From NCBI RefSeq assembly GCF_003347495.1, contig NZ_QCXY01000002.1:248001-312000 (forward strand): a DNA stretch of 64,000 nt. The letters are read 5' to 3'. This document shows, piece by piece, positions 37,480 to 46,774 of this stretch. The notes under the pieces were generated by a model that was not told the origin of the DNA, ran no database searches, and was given only the letters and a program-made list of their open reading frames with translations. The position numbers were made by a program, and so were the translations under genes. Every line of letters begins with the position of its first letter. The first letter of the stretch is position 1. This DNA is from Pleomorphovibrio marinus. GTDB taxonomy: Bacteria > Bacteroidota > Bacteroidia > Cytophagales > Cyclobacteriaceae.

Positions 37480-38059
37480 CCGTATAGAGGCCGGATGCGA
37501 TGAAGTGGGCAGGGGGTGTCTCTGCGGTCCTGTGGTGGCCGCAGCCGTTATCCTGCCATGTGATTTTGCCAATGAGTGGGTAAATGACTCCAAAAAGCTC
37601 AGTAAGGCAAACAGGATTACACTGGTAGAGGAAATCAAGGAAGGATGCCTTTCCTGGGCAGTGGCGGAGGCAAGTGTGGAGGAAATTGATAAGCTTAACA
37701 TTCTCAATGCCTCCTTCCTGGCCATGGAAAGGGCAGTAACTGGCCTTCAGCAGCAACCAGATCATTTGTTGATCGACGGCAATCGATTTAAATGCTCACT
37801 GGGCATCCCCTTCGACTGTGTGGTGAAGGGGGACGGGAAGTATGCAAGTATAGCCGCGGCATCCATTTTGGCCAAGGTCCATAGAGATACCCTCATGGAA
37901 AGGTACGCTGAGGAATTCCCGGGTTATGGCTGGGAAAGGAACGTGGGGTATCCCACCAGGGAGCACAGGCAGGGCATCAGGAAACTTGGGGTCACCCCTT
38001 TGCACCGAAAGAGCTTTCAGTTGCTTCCCAGGCAAATGAACTTGGATTTCTCGAAATAG
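37454..38059 (+). CDS. rnhB: Ribonuclease HII
   Basis: A 201-residue enzyme that cuts the RNA strand of RNA-DNA hybrids and removes misincorporated ribonucleotides. Active-site acids are in GCDEVGRGCLCGPVVAAAV (DEVGRG), LIDGNRF and SIAAASILAKVHRD, and the conserved GY..N.GYPT.EH motif is present. It overlaps the glucosidase gene by 26 bases, starting at an ATG inside it. Confidence 0.97.
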   Translation: MLLPYLEPNRIEAGCDEVGRGCLCGPVVAAAVILPCDFANEWVNDSKKLSKANRITLVEEIKEGCLSWAVAEASVEEIDKLNILNASFLAMERAVTGLQQQPDHLLIDGNRFKCSLGIPFDCVVKGDGKYASIAAASILAKVHRDTLMERYAEEFPGYGWERNVGYPTREHRQGIRKLGVTPLHRKSFQLLPRQMNLDFSK

Positions 38060-38148
38060 GAGTTAAGCTTGCCAAAACAGAAACTTGTCCATTCCACCTA
38101 TGTAGCCAATTTGGTTGTTTAAATTGGTGTTTTGCCCCAACCGATTCC

Positions 38149-38595
38149 TTAGTATTGCCGCCTATATACCAACAAAGGCCCGTCACAAGCAGCCCAGGTA
38201 TTGAAGACTTCATCGTTCCAGGTAAGCACCATGTCTTCTTGTCCTTGACTGCTGCTGCATCCCCCAATGATTTCCTCCCCCGACTCGAACTGAAGGCTGA
38301 TGTGATACCTTGTCATACTCGAATCGTAGGCGCGAGAAGGTGTGAGGGTATAAGTTCCTGTTGCTCGGATCGTCTCCTCTCCCGATTTTCTGGTTTTTTC
38401 AAAGGTCTTGTTGAACCTAAAGACCACATGCTCCTCCCAAGGAAGATCCATAGACATTAACTCTCCGTTTTGCCATGAAAAGACGCTATACTCTTTCAAT
38501 ACCCATTCTCCAGTCAGGTGGAAGGCAGGTTTTTGCTCATCGTTACTGCAGGAGAGGCAGCATAATAGGGCAAGGGGTAGTAGCAGTTTGTTCAT
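38149..38595 (-). CDS. Lipocalin-like lipoprotein
   Basis: A 148-residue lipoprotein starting MNKLLLPLALLCCLSCSNDEQ (lipobox LSC). The mature part HLTGEWVLKEYSVF...VVFRFNKTFEKTRKSGEETIRATGTYTL...LQFESGEEIIGG has the alternating strands of small Bacteroidota lipocalin-like proteins. An upstream ATG at 38661 would add 22 residues before the signal and is less likely. Convergent with rnhB. Ligand unknown. Confidence 0.75.
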   Translation of the reverse strand: MNKLLLPLALLCCLSCSNDEQKPAFHLTGEWVLKEYSVFSWQNGELMSMDLPWEEHVVFRFNKTFEKTRKSGEETIRATGTYTLTPSRAYDSSMTRYHISLQFESGEEIIGGCSSSQGQEDMVLTWNDEVFNTWAACDGPLLVYRRQY

Positions 38596-38803
38596 GAGTA
38601 GTGTTTTGGGATAAGACGGATAGATAGGCTGATTCGTCTCAAGATAGGGATAGATTTTCAATTGTAAATAGTACAGTTGAGGATTTCAGGGAATCAATCA
38701 TAAGGAGTAGCTGTTGAAATGTGGTGATAATGCGAATTATTGATGGATCGGTTCCGGAAGCTTCACTAGTTTGCGGCTGTCCAATGCGTACTATATTTAA
38801 ATT

Positions 38804-39367
38804 ATGGATATGAACTACCCCTTTTCACTACCCCACGCCATAAAAAACCCGTTTGGAGATGAATTGATTTTTGAGGCGCTTGAAAACGAAAACGGTGTAA
38901 AAAAAATGATGGTGAGAAATAGGGTGATGCCAGGGTCCGGTACGCCCTTTCATGTTCATTTTAAGCAAGATGAGGGCCTTACCGTAAGTTCGGGCACTAT
39001 AGGCTATCAGATTGACGGGGAGACAGAGAAGGTAGCGAAAGAAGGAGAATCCATTGTGTTTAAAAAAGGGCAGATGCACCGATTCTGGAATGCCGGGGAG
39101 GAAGTGATGGAGTGTATCGGCTGGGTTAAACCTGCCAATTCCCTAGATTACTATCTTACAGGCATCTACAACTCCATGAATAAGACGGGAACAGCAGAAG
39201 GGGATCCTTTCGAGAGTGCCTACCTGATGAGACGTTACAAATCTGAATACGACTTCAAGGACATCCCGATAATCGTGAAAAAAGTGGTCTTTCCCCTCAC
39301 GGTGGCCATAGGCAGGCTATTGGGAAAATATAAGCATTTCGAACATGCACCTACCCCTATAAAATAG
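38804..39367 (+). CDS. Cupin domain protein
   Basis: A 187-residue protein with one cupin barrel: metal-ligand motif PFHVHFKQDEGLTVSSGTIGYQIDGE and second motif KGQMHRFWNAGEEVMECIGW. The C-terminal third is helical and contains a hydrophobic stretch (IVKKVVFPLTVAIGRLLG). Cupins of this kind may be enzymes or small-molecule sensors; no specific activity can be given. Single gene. Confidence 0.82.
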   Translation: MDMNYPFSLPHAIKNPFGDELIFEALENENGVKKMMVRNRVMPGSGTPFHVHFKQDEGLTVSSGTIGYQIDGETEKVAKEGESIVFKKGQMHRFWNAGEEVMECIGWVKPANSLDYYLTGIYNSMNKTGTAEGDPFESAYLMRRYKSEYDFKDIPIIVKKVVFPLTVAIGRLLGKYKHFEHAPTPIK

Positions 39368-39614
39368 TAATTCAAAGATAGTTGGACATAGCTATACAAT
39401 TTCTTTGATCCTTATCTAAATGGGAATGCCTTATGGATCAATTCATTTTTAACGCTATTTTCTTATACAATCAAATTTGTGTTTTAGTAAAATTTATCGC
39501 TGCTTTTTTAGGTTTCCGGGCGTTTATGGTCGAATCTTTTGAAATAATAAAAAAAAACGTCAACTTTGGCATGAGATTTAGTAATGTTCTGTAGCACACA
39601 ATGGAACAATCAAA

Positions 39615-39974
39615 ATGATGAACGCCAATTACATTTTAACCGCATTGAAAAAGATGCTGGTTAACAGTCTTGCCCTTTTTCTACTGGTATTGGCCGTGGA
39701 AGAAGGGGAGGATGCGGTTCATTATTTTCCCCATACGGATATTGAATTTTCGGAAGTAGATTACGATTACGTGGATTTTCCTACTTCTGTAAAACGCAGC
39801 AGTCAAGAGCTGAAAACGGAACCCCATCCCCAACTCCTTTCCTTTATAATTGTTTTTGACCAAGGACTTAGGTTGGTTGCCCGCGAGACGGTAATTGACG
39901 AGAAGTTCACCCTTTTTGGCAGACAGGTCCTTGAGTATTTATTGGAGATAATCATCAGCACCAACGCCCCTTAA
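39615..39974 (+). CDS. Hypothetical protein with N-terminal membrane/signal segment
   Basis: A 119-residue protein, N-terminal hydrophobic stretch MLVNSLALFLLVLAV, then an acidic region (EEGEDAVHYFPHTDIEFSEVDYDYVDF) and a hydrophobic C-terminal end (LLEIIISTNAP). No family recognised. It is isolated between a cupin gene and the efflux operon with over 120 bases on each side. Coding status is moderately supported by codon use. Confidence 0.5.
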   Translation: MMNANYILTALKKMLVNSLALFLLVLAVEEGEDAVHYFPHTDIEFSEVDYDYVDFPTSVKRSSQELKTEPHPQLLSFIIVFDQGLRLVARETVIDEKFTLFGRQVLEYLLEIIISTNAP

Positions 39975-40098
39975 TAATTTTTTCCCGGGCAAATGGTGCA
40001 TCACTCTTTGTCTTGTTAATTCATTCCATAATTCCCTTGGGTAATAAACAACAATTTTACCTAATATATTAGTTTTATTTAATATCTAATCAAACACC

Positions 40099-41265
40099 AT
40101 GAATCATTCATTGATGCATTCCTGCCTGTGCGCGTTGTTGCCAGTCTTGATGATGCTGACCAGTAGTTGTAGCGAGGGGTCCAGTAAGGATACCAAGGGG
40201 AGCAAGCCCTTGGAAGTCCCAGTATTTACCCTGTCTCACCAATCCATCGAAATCCCCCAGACCTATGTTTGTGATTTGCAAGCCGTTCAGTTCGTGGAGG
40301 TAAGGGCAAAGGTAGAGGGATATGTGGAAAAGATATTCGTGGATGAAGGCGAAGAGGTACAGAAGGGAGATCCACTCTTTCAGCTTTCCTCCCGGGAATA
40401 TGTAGAGCTAGTGAACTCTGCAAGGGCAAGGTTGATGCAGGCCAGGGCAGAAGCCCAATCTGCCCAGCTGGATGTGGATAGGCTTAGGATTTTAGTGGAA
40501 AAGAAAATCTATGCAGATTCAGAATTGAAACTTGCCCAATCCAAAAAGGACATGGCGCAATCCTCCATCCAAGAAGCCGAATCCCTCTTGAAAAATGCTG
40601 AAATAGGTCTTTCTTATACCACCATTAGAGCTCCCTTTGATGGTATGGTGGATCGCATTCCCTACAAAACGGGAAGTTTGGTAAAGGGTGGAGACCTCCT
40701 CACGAATATCACGGATATCCATGAGATTTTTGCTTATTACAGGATTACGGAAAACGAATACCTCACTCTACGCAATAGGGAATCTGAAGTGGAGACAGAT
40801 AGTTTGAAGGAGGCGCTTATTGAGGAAGAGTTAACGTTGGTTCTTTCCAATGGGGAGATATATCCCCACAAAGGCAGACTGGAAACCATGGAGGCAGACT
40901 TTGAAAGAGGTACCGGATCCATTGCCCTAAGGGTGAGATTCCCCAACCCAGAGGGGTTGATCAAGCATGGAGCCTCCGGTAAAATACTAATGACCAATAG
41001 GCTTGACAATGTTTTCCTGATCCCTCAAAAATCCACCTTCGAAATCCAAGACTACACCTACGCTTTTATGTTAGGGGAGGACAATGCAGTGAAAGTAAGG
41101 AGTTTCCAGCCTGTTAGCCGCCAGGGATTGTTTTACGTGGACACCAGCTTTCAGCAAGGAGACCGCATTATTTTGGAGGGGCTGCAATTGATTAAAGACG
41201 GTGATAGGGTTCAACCTGAGGCGATTCCCATCGAAGAAGTCTATAGAGAGTTGAACCCTTCCTAA
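40099..41265 (+). CDS. RND efflux periplasmic adaptor
   Basis: A 388-residue membrane-fusion protein (AcrA/MexA type), lipoprotein with LTSSC (Cys24). It shows the lipoyl-like halves KVEGYVEKIFVDEGEEVQKGDPLFQL and TIRAPFDGMVDRIPYKTGSLV flanking a coiled-coil hairpin (about residues 105-180). It bridges the inner-membrane pump and outer-membrane channel encoded immediately downstream. No regulator is adjacent. Substrate could be drugs, detergents or lipids. Confidence 0.95.
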   Translation: MNHSLMHSCLCALLPVLMMLTSSCSEGSSKDTKGSKPLEVPVFTLSHQSIEIPQTYVCDLQAVQFVEVRAKVEGYVEKIFVDEGEEVQKGDPLFQLSSREYVELVNSARARLMQARAEAQSAQLDVDRLRILVEKKIYADSELKLAQSKKDMAQSSIQEAESLLKNAEIGLSYTTIRAPFDGMVDRIPYKTGSLVKGGDLLTNITDIHEIFAYYRITENEYLTLRNRESEVETDSLKEALIEEELTLVLSNGEIYPHKGRLETMEADFERGTGSIALRVRFPNPEGLIKHGASGKILMTNRLDNVFLIPQKSTFEIQDYTYAFMLGEDNAVKVRSFQPVSRQGLFYVDTSFQQGDRIILEGLQLIKDGDRVQPEAIPIEEVYRELNPS

Positions 41266-41294
41266 TCTGAACATTACCTAAAGCATTTGCTACC

Positions 41295-44200
41295 ATGTTT
41301 GATATATTTATTAAAAGACCCATACTCTCAACAGTAATATCGGTCTTAATCACCCTCTTGGGGCTCTTGGCGCTACAGGACTTACCGGTCACTCAGTTTC
41401 CGGAAATTGTTCCTCCTTCGGTCACCATTACTGCCAAGTACACCGGCGCCAACGGTGAGGTGCTCACCAAAGCGGTGGCTACACCCTTGGAAAGGGCCAT
41501 CAACGGCGTACCGGACATGACCTATATGACGTCGGTCAACACCAATGATGGGGTATGCCTCATCACGGTTTTTTTTAAGGTAGGGACCAATCCCGATTTA
41601 GCCGCCGTAAATGTCCAAAACCGGGTGACATCGGTATTGGATGAGCTGCCCGAGGAGGTGATCAGGGCGGGAGTTATTACCGAAAAGGAGGTTAACTCCA
41701 TGTTACTGTACCTGAATTTGATGACGGAGGATACCACTCAGGACGAGAAGTTCGTCTATAATTTTGCAGACATCAACATTCTTGCTGAGCTCAGGCGAAT
41801 TGATGGGGTGGGTTTTGCAGAGATAATGGGGTTCAGGGATTATGCCATGCGTATCTGGTTAAACCCAGACCGATTGGTGGCGTACAACCTTACCCCACAG
41901 GACGTGAACCTTGCCATCCGCAGATCCAACGTGGAGGCTGCTCCGGGAAAATCCGGCATCAGTTCCGACAGAGATCCACAAGCCAGGCAATATGTGCTAA
42001 AGTACACGGGAAAATTCAACCAAGTTCAGGATTATGAGGAGATTACCTTAAAAGCATTGCCCGACGGATCCCTGCTGAAACTGAAAGATGTGGCGGAGGT
42101 ACAGTTTGATTCCCAGGACTATGCCATGGTGTCTACCACGGACGGCAGACCTTCTGCCTCCATCATGATCAAGCAGCGGCCCGGTTCCAATGCACGGGAA
42201 GTAATCGCGAATATAAAGTCTACCATGGCGGAGTTGCAGGAGGATACATTTCCGCCGGGAATGACCTATAACGTCTCTTATGACGTGTCCCGGTTTTTGG
42301 ATGCCTCCATTGGGGAGGTTGTTAAGACCCTGCTAGAAGCTTTCTTGCTCGTATCCCTGGTAGTGTTCATTTTCCTCCAGGATTTTCGCTCTACGCTGAT
42401 ACCTGCCATCGCCGTTCCCGTTTCATTGATTGGTACCTTTTTCTTTATGGGTATGTTTGGGTTTTCCATCAACCTATTGACTCTTTTTGCCCTGGTGTTG
42501 GCCATTGGTATAGTGGTGGATAACGCCATAGTGGTGGTGGAGGCAGTACACGTCAAAATGCACGAACATGGGATGGGTGCCAGGGAGGCCACCTTTGCCG
42601 CCATGAAAGAAATAGGGGGTGCCATCATTGCCATTACCCTCGTGATGTCTGCGGTGTTTATTCCCGCGGGATTTTTGACAGGTCCGGTGGGCATATTCTA
42701 TAGGCAGTTTTCACTGACCCTGGCCATAGCCATTGTTATTTCCGGCGTGAATGCATTGACCTTGTCCCCTGCCTTATGTAGCATGATGCTAAAGCCTCCC
42801 TCCACGACACAGCGCAAGGGTTGGCTGGGAAAATTTTTCGATGCCTTCAACAGGAAGTATGAGGCCCTGGCTTCCAGATATACAGGGATAGTCAGCAAGA
42901 CGGCTGGAAGAACGTCCTTTACCTTTGGATTACTGATACTGTTTTTTGTGCTCACCTATGGAATTTCCAGCATCCTACCCACTGGTTTTATACCTAATGA
43001 GGACCAGGGGATGATTTATGTCAATGTGACCACGCCTCCGGGTGCCACTGTGGAGCGGACCCAAGATGTAATGCAGCAGTTGCAAGCCAGCCTTTTGCCC
43101 TTCGAGGAAGTGGAGACGGTTTCCACCTTGGCCGGATATAGCCTGCTTACAGAAACTGCAGGGGCTTCCTATGGGATGGGAATGGTCAATTTGAAAGGTT
43201 GGGATGAGCGGGAGGAAAGTGTGGAAACCCTTATAGCCAAATATAGGGACAGAACCAGCCACATCACAGGGGCAGAAATTCAGTTTTTTGCCCCGCCACC
43301 TGTGCCGGGCTTTGGTAACGCCTCTGGTTTTGAGCTGCGGATTCAGGACAAGACAGGAGGGCCCTTGGAGGGTATGGCTGAAACTCTGGGAGACTTTGTG
43401 GAGGCATTGAACCAGCGGGAAGAGCTAAAGGAGGTGTTCAGTGGGTTTGATCCAAGCTTTCCACAGTACCTGTTAAGGGTGGATCATGATAAAGCCGCCA
43501 AGTTGGGGATCACTATAGATGATGCGATGGAAACCTTGCAAAGTTACATTGGAAGTTTCTACAGCTCCAACTTTATCCGGTTTGGGCAGATGTACAAGGT
43601 AATGATCCAGGCTTCCCCAGAGTTCAGGACTGCTCCAGAATCACTGTTGCGGATGTACGCCAAGAATGAAAGGGGAGAATTAGTCCCCTATGCCAATTTT
43701 GTGACCATTGAGCGGGTGTATGGGCCAGAACAGATTACCCGCTACAATATGTTCACCTCCGCCATGATCAATGGGGATGCCGCGGATGGGTTCTCCAGTG
43801 GTGATGCCATTACGGCGGTAGAAGAAACGGCTGCCAGAGTCTTGCCTAGGGGCTTTGATATCGATTGGTCGGGAATTACCAGGGAGCAAATCGCTTCCGG
43901 TAACCAGGCGGTTTCCATTTTTATGGTGTGCTTGGTGTTCGTATACCTGCTTCTGGCGGCACAATACGAAAGCTACTTACTCCCCATGCCTGTCATCCTT
44001 TCCTTGCCAGCAGGGATATTTGGTGCCTTTCTCCTGCTGAAGCTCACCGGGCTGGAAAACAACATCTATGCTCAGGTGTCGCTGATCATGTTGATTGGCC
44101 TGCTTGGCAAAAATGCCATCCTAATCATAGAGATTGCCGTGCAGGCCAGGAATAAGGGCATGGGAATCTTGGAGGCTGCTATCCATGGTGCCAGGGAAAG

Positions 44201-44468
44201 GCTAAGGCCAATATTGATGACTTCTTTTGCCTTTATCTGTGGGTTGTTGCCCCTTACGATGGCAAGTGGGGCGGGAGCAATTGGTAACCGGACCATAGGC
44301 ACAGCGGCGGCAGGGGGCATGCTTATCGGCACCCTTGTCGGCATCTTTTTGGTACCGGGACTGTACGTGGCGTTTGAAAGTCTGGCTAGCTACTTGAAAA
44401 AAGGAAGAAATAAGGAGGCAAAAAGCGATGCTTTACAGCCTGCTATGATAGAAATAGAGTCGAAATGA
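41295..44468 (+). CDS. RND efflux pump permease (HAE1 family)
   Basis: A 1057-residue AcrB/MexB-like proton-driven pump, full length. Starts MFDIFIKRPILSTVISVLITLLGLLAL; proton-relay region LALVLAIGIVVDNAIVVVEAV in TM4, FIPNEDQGMIYVNVTTPPGATVERT at the start of the second half, and the repeat-half GLLGKNAILIIEIAV and PILMTSFAFICGLLPL. The last 4 bases overlap the TolC gene (ATGA), so the three genes form a tripartite efflux operon. Confidence 0.98.
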   Translation: MFDIFIKRPILSTVISVLITLLGLLALQDLPVTQFPEIVPPSVTITAKYTGANGEVLTKAVATPLERAINGVPDMTYMTSVNTNDGVCLITVFFKVGTNPDLAAVNVQNRVTSVLDELPEEVIRAGVITEKEVNSMLLYLNLMTEDTTQDEKFVYNFADINILAELRRIDGVGFAEIMGFRDYAMRIWLNPDRLVAYNLTPQDVNLAIRRSNVEAAPGKSGISSDRDPQARQYVLKYTGKFNQVQDYEEITLKALPDGSLLKLKDVAEVQFDSQDYAMVSTTDGRPSASIMIKQRPGSNAREVIANIKSTMAELQEDTFPPGMTYNVSYDVSRFLDASIGEVVKTLLEAFLLVSLVVFIFLQDFRSTLIPAIAVPVSLIGTFFFMGMFGFSINLLTLFALVLAIGIVVDNAIVVVEAVHVKMHEHGMGAREATFAAMKEIGGAIIAITLVMSAVFIPAGFLTGPVGIFYRQFSLTLAIAIVISGVNALTLSPALCSMMLKPPSTTQRKGWLGKFFDAFNRKYEALASRYTGIVSKTAGRTSFTFGLLILFFVLTYGISSILPTGFIPNEDQGMIYVNVTTPPGATVERTQDVMQQLQASLLPFEEVETVSTLAGYSLLTETAGASYGMGMVNLKGWDEREESVETLIAKYRDRTSHITGAEIQFFAPPPVPGFGNASGFELRIQDKTGGPLEGMAETLGDFVEALNQREELKEVFSGFDPSFPQYLLRVDHDKAAKLGITIDDAMETLQSYIGSFYSSNFIRFGQMYKVMIQASPEFRTAPESLLRMYAKNERGELVPYANFVTIERVYGPEQITRYNMFTSAMINGDAADGFSSGDAITAVEETAARVLPRGFDIDWSGITREQIASGNQAVSIFMVCLVFVYLLLAAQYESYLLPMPVILSLPAGIFGAFLLLKLTGLENNIYAQVSLIMLIGLLGKNAILIIEIAVQARNKGMGILEAAIHGARERLRPILMTSFAFICGLLPLTMASGAGAIGNRTIGTAAAGGMLIGTLVGIFLVPGLYVAFESLASYLKKGRNKEAKSDALQPAMIEIESK

Positions 44469-45943
44469 AGCGATTTATCCATAAACAGCGCCAACTCATG
44501 AATGTGAAGTGCTTACTACTAGTGCTTGTGTGTATTGGGATGATATGGGGGTGTAAATCCCAACAGGAACTGCCCTTGCCCAAGGAAATCCCTCTACACT
44601 ATAGGATAGGGGAAGAAAATATCACCTCCGACAGCAGCTCCTTGGCGGCATTACATTGGAGTGGGTTTTTTCAGGACGAAAACCTGGCCTCCTTGATCCA
44701 AATAGGGCTGGCAAACAACCAGGATGTGCTGAAAACTACGGAAAGAGTAAGGGTGGCAAGAGCTAGAATGCAAGCTGCAAGATTGGGCAGGTTGCCTGAG
44801 TTCAATGTTGGATTAGGAGCCATGAGAAGGCGTTTCGGCCATTACACCATGGATGGGGTGGGTAACGACGACTCCAATCTTTCGCCTACAGTGCCAGAGG
44901 ATAGGCTGATCCCCTCCCCCTATCAGGACTTTATGGTAGGTGTCGATTTTAGTTGGGAAGTGGATATTTGGGGCAAGCTGAACATGCAAAAGAAGCAAGC
45001 CCTGAACCGGTACCTTGCTTCCGAAGAAATGGTGAATTTCACCAGGACCCAATTGATTGCAGCGATTTCCGAGCACTACTACAGGGTGGTGGGTTTGGAA
45101 AAGGAAATACAAATCCTCCAAAAAAACATCGCACTACAGGAGGAAACCTTTGAGCTGGGGAAAAGCCTGAAAAACTCCGGGGAGGAAAGCCAGCTCTCCA
45201 TTGATCAATTTGAGGGGCTGATGTTGAATTCCCTGGGATTGCTTAAGCAAAAAGACCGGGAAATCCAGAGTGCCCGCTATCAGCTTTTTCGTTTGGTGGG
45301 GAGATACCCCTTCGAATGGGAAAATTCCAGTTTGGAGGAGATGGATGAACTCCCCGAGGTACTTGCTTTAGGGGTGCCTGCGGAGCTGCTAAGGTACCGA
45401 CCGGATGTGCGTGAGGCGGAAAGGGAACTACTGGCGCAGCAACTTGAGGTTGACATCGCCCATACGGCATTTTTCCCCACCGTACGGCTATACGGCATGG
45501 GCGGGTTCAATGCTTTTGAGCTGTCCAAGTTATTTATTACCCCCTTGTCAACGGTATACCAATTGGCTGGAGGTTTAACGGCGCCCATTTTTAACCGGGG
45601 CCGAATTCAGGCGGACTACGAAATGGCAAGGGCATCCCAGAAAATTGCGCTGTTGGACTATGAACAAACTGTGCAAAGCGGATTTTTGGAGGTATTGGAC
45701 CTGGTAAATGGATATGAAATCATAGAGGAGCAAGTGAAGATCAAGGACCAAGAAGTACTTGTTCAGCAACGTTCTGTGGATAATGCCAGTACCATGTTCA
45801 GGTTGGGCTATGCCAATTACCTGGATCTCATCAACGCGCAGAGCCGACTGTTGGAGGCAGAGTTGGAAGTGGTGCAGTTAAAGGTGGATCAGCTTGCGAA
45901 TTACGCTATCCTGTACAGGGCACTGGGTGGCGGTTGGTTATAA
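44465..45943 (+). CDS. TolC-family outer-membrane efflux lipoprotein (NodT type)
   Basis: A 492-residue channel with lipobox IWGC (Cys30), typical of NodT/OprM lipoproteins. Two OEP repeats of long helices (VRVARARMQAARLGRLPEFNVGLG and LLRYRPDVREAERELLAQQLEVDIAHTAFFPTVRLYG). Overlaps the pump gene by 4 bases; completes the RND operon. Confidence 0.97.
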   Translation: MKRFIHKQRQLMNVKCLLLVLVCIGMIWGCKSQQELPLPKEIPLHYRIGEENITSDSSSLAALHWSGFFQDENLASLIQIGLANNQDVLKTTERVRVARARMQAARLGRLPEFNVGLGAMRRRFGHYTMDGVGNDDSNLSPTVPEDRLIPSPYQDFMVGVDFSWEVDIWGKLNMQKKQALNRYLASEEMVNFTRTQLIAAISEHYYRVVGLEKEIQILQKNIALQEETFELGKSLKNSGEESQLSIDQFEGLMLNSLGLLKQKDREIQSARYQLFRLVGRYPFEWENSSLEEMDELPEVLALGVPAELLRYRPDVREAERELLAQQLEVDIAHTAFFPTVRLYGMGGFNAFELSKLFITPLSTVYQLAGGLTAPIFNRGRIQADYEMARASQKIALLDYEQTVQSGFLEVLDLVNGYEIIEEQVKIKDQEVLVQQRSVDNASTMFRLGYANYLDLINAQSRLLEAELEVVQLKVDQLANYAILYRALGGGWL

Positions 45944-45961
45944 CTTAAAATAAACACACAG

Positions 45962-46249
45962 ATGAATCGGATTAGCATGCTTAAAGCAATTATTTCCCTG
46001 TTTGGAGCCTATGGGATCGTATTGACGGGGAGGAAAAAACACGCCCATTTTCACTATCAGCTGGGGATGGACAATATTTATGTGTACGGGTTGATCTATG
46101 AGTTGGAAAACTTGACAGGTGTGGCCATAGAAGGAGATTGGGATCAGCTCTGTACTCCTGCGGTGTTGGTGCAGTGCCTAGCGGAAAGGTATGTGCCTAC
46201 GCCCTCAGGCCTCCCTGTTTCGGACGATCAGGTACCAGTCATGGTCTAG
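45962..46249 (+). CDS. Small protein resembling an acyl carrier protein without the Ser
   Basis: A 95-residue protein. The central part, LGMDNIYVYGLIYELENLTGVAIEGDWDQLCTPAVLVQCLAERY, has the spacing of ACP helices II-III (LGxDSL...LE...IxxDxxxxxxTxxxxxxxL), but the phosphopantetheine-accepting Ser is Asn (DNI). If the likeness is real it could not carry an acyl group. It follows tolC by 18 bases, so it may belong to the efflux transcript, and its 3' end overlaps the convergent zinc-ribbon gene by 45 bases. The ACP relation is low confidence. Confidence 0.6.
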   Translation: MNRISMLKAIISLFGAYGIVLTGRKKHAHFHYQLGMDNIYVYGLIYELENLTGVAIEGDWDQLCTPAVLVQCLAERYVPTPSGLPVSDDQVPVMV

Positions 46250-46573
46250 TTCCAGGTAGCCGTAGTCATAACAATACCCATACACGTTTCCCTTTTTATT
46301 GGTGTAGGTATGGGTGTTGTACCTGAACTGGAATCCCTGGTGCAGCAGTTTTTCCCTGGTGGTCTTTGCCGTGTCCTCCTGCTCCGGAAGCAGAGAGGCC
46401 AGGATGTTGCGGTTTTTTTTCAGGGCGTAGTTGATGTTTCTGATCAGGTTGTTGGTGGTTCCGTTGCGGTGGTTGTTGTAGTTGTTACGGCAGTAGTCAT
46501 CACAAAATTTTTTGTCCACCCGGCCTTGCAGTCCCTTGCCGCAGTTTAGGCATTTTCGTGTTTCCATTTCCAT
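46205..46573 (-). CDS. Zinc-ribbon protein next to ssb
   Basis: A 122-residue basic protein. It opens METRKCLNCGKGLQGRVDKKFCDDYCRNNY: Cys8, Cys11, Cys24 and Cys28 form a treble-clef/zinc-ribbon like those of ribosomal or DUF2116-type proteins. The remainder contains many Asn/Tyr and a C-terminal YLELDHDWYLIVRNREA. The start at 46573 places the metal site at the N-terminus; upstream ATGs exist to 46624. It is divergent from ssb across a region with repeated AAACG motifs. A nucleic-acid role is likely but unproven. Confidence 0.8.
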   Translation of the reverse strand: MEMETRKCLNCGKGLQGRVDKKFCDDYCRNNYNNHRNGTTNNLIRNINYALKKNRNILASLLPEQEDTAKTTREKLLHQGFQFRYNTHTYTNKKGNVYGYCYDYGYLELDHDWYLIVRNREA

Positions 46574-46577
46574 AAAA

Positions 46578-46674
46578 AAACGTTTATAGTAAAAATATGG
46601 CATAATATAGGCAAAAAAAATCATTTTGCAAATGTTTTTAAACGTTTACAAACGCTTTTAGTCGGATGTAAACG
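46578..46674. promoter_or_regulatory. Cluster of (T)AAACG motifs between zinc-ribbon gene and ssb
   Basis: The divergent control region contains AAACGTTTA (46578-46586), the palindrome TAAACGTTTA (46639-46648), AAACGCTTTT (about 46650-46659) and GTAAACG (46668-46674). Repetition of one short palindromic word around both promoters suggests a cooperative binding site; the regulator is unknown. Confidence 0.4.
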
Positions 46675-46774
46675 AAAAATATACGGATAATTTGTGGTGC
46701 CTCCTTCAACTTTGTACCGTTCGATTTGCCGAACAGCTTTGATAACTATTTTAATAACTTAAATCTAAATCGTC

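Noticed and set aside
46719-46734. GTTCG-N6-CGAAC as a LexA/SOS box before ssb
   Set aside because: The half-sites are in the opposite orientation from known GAAC-N4-GTTC boxes and are only 5 bp long.
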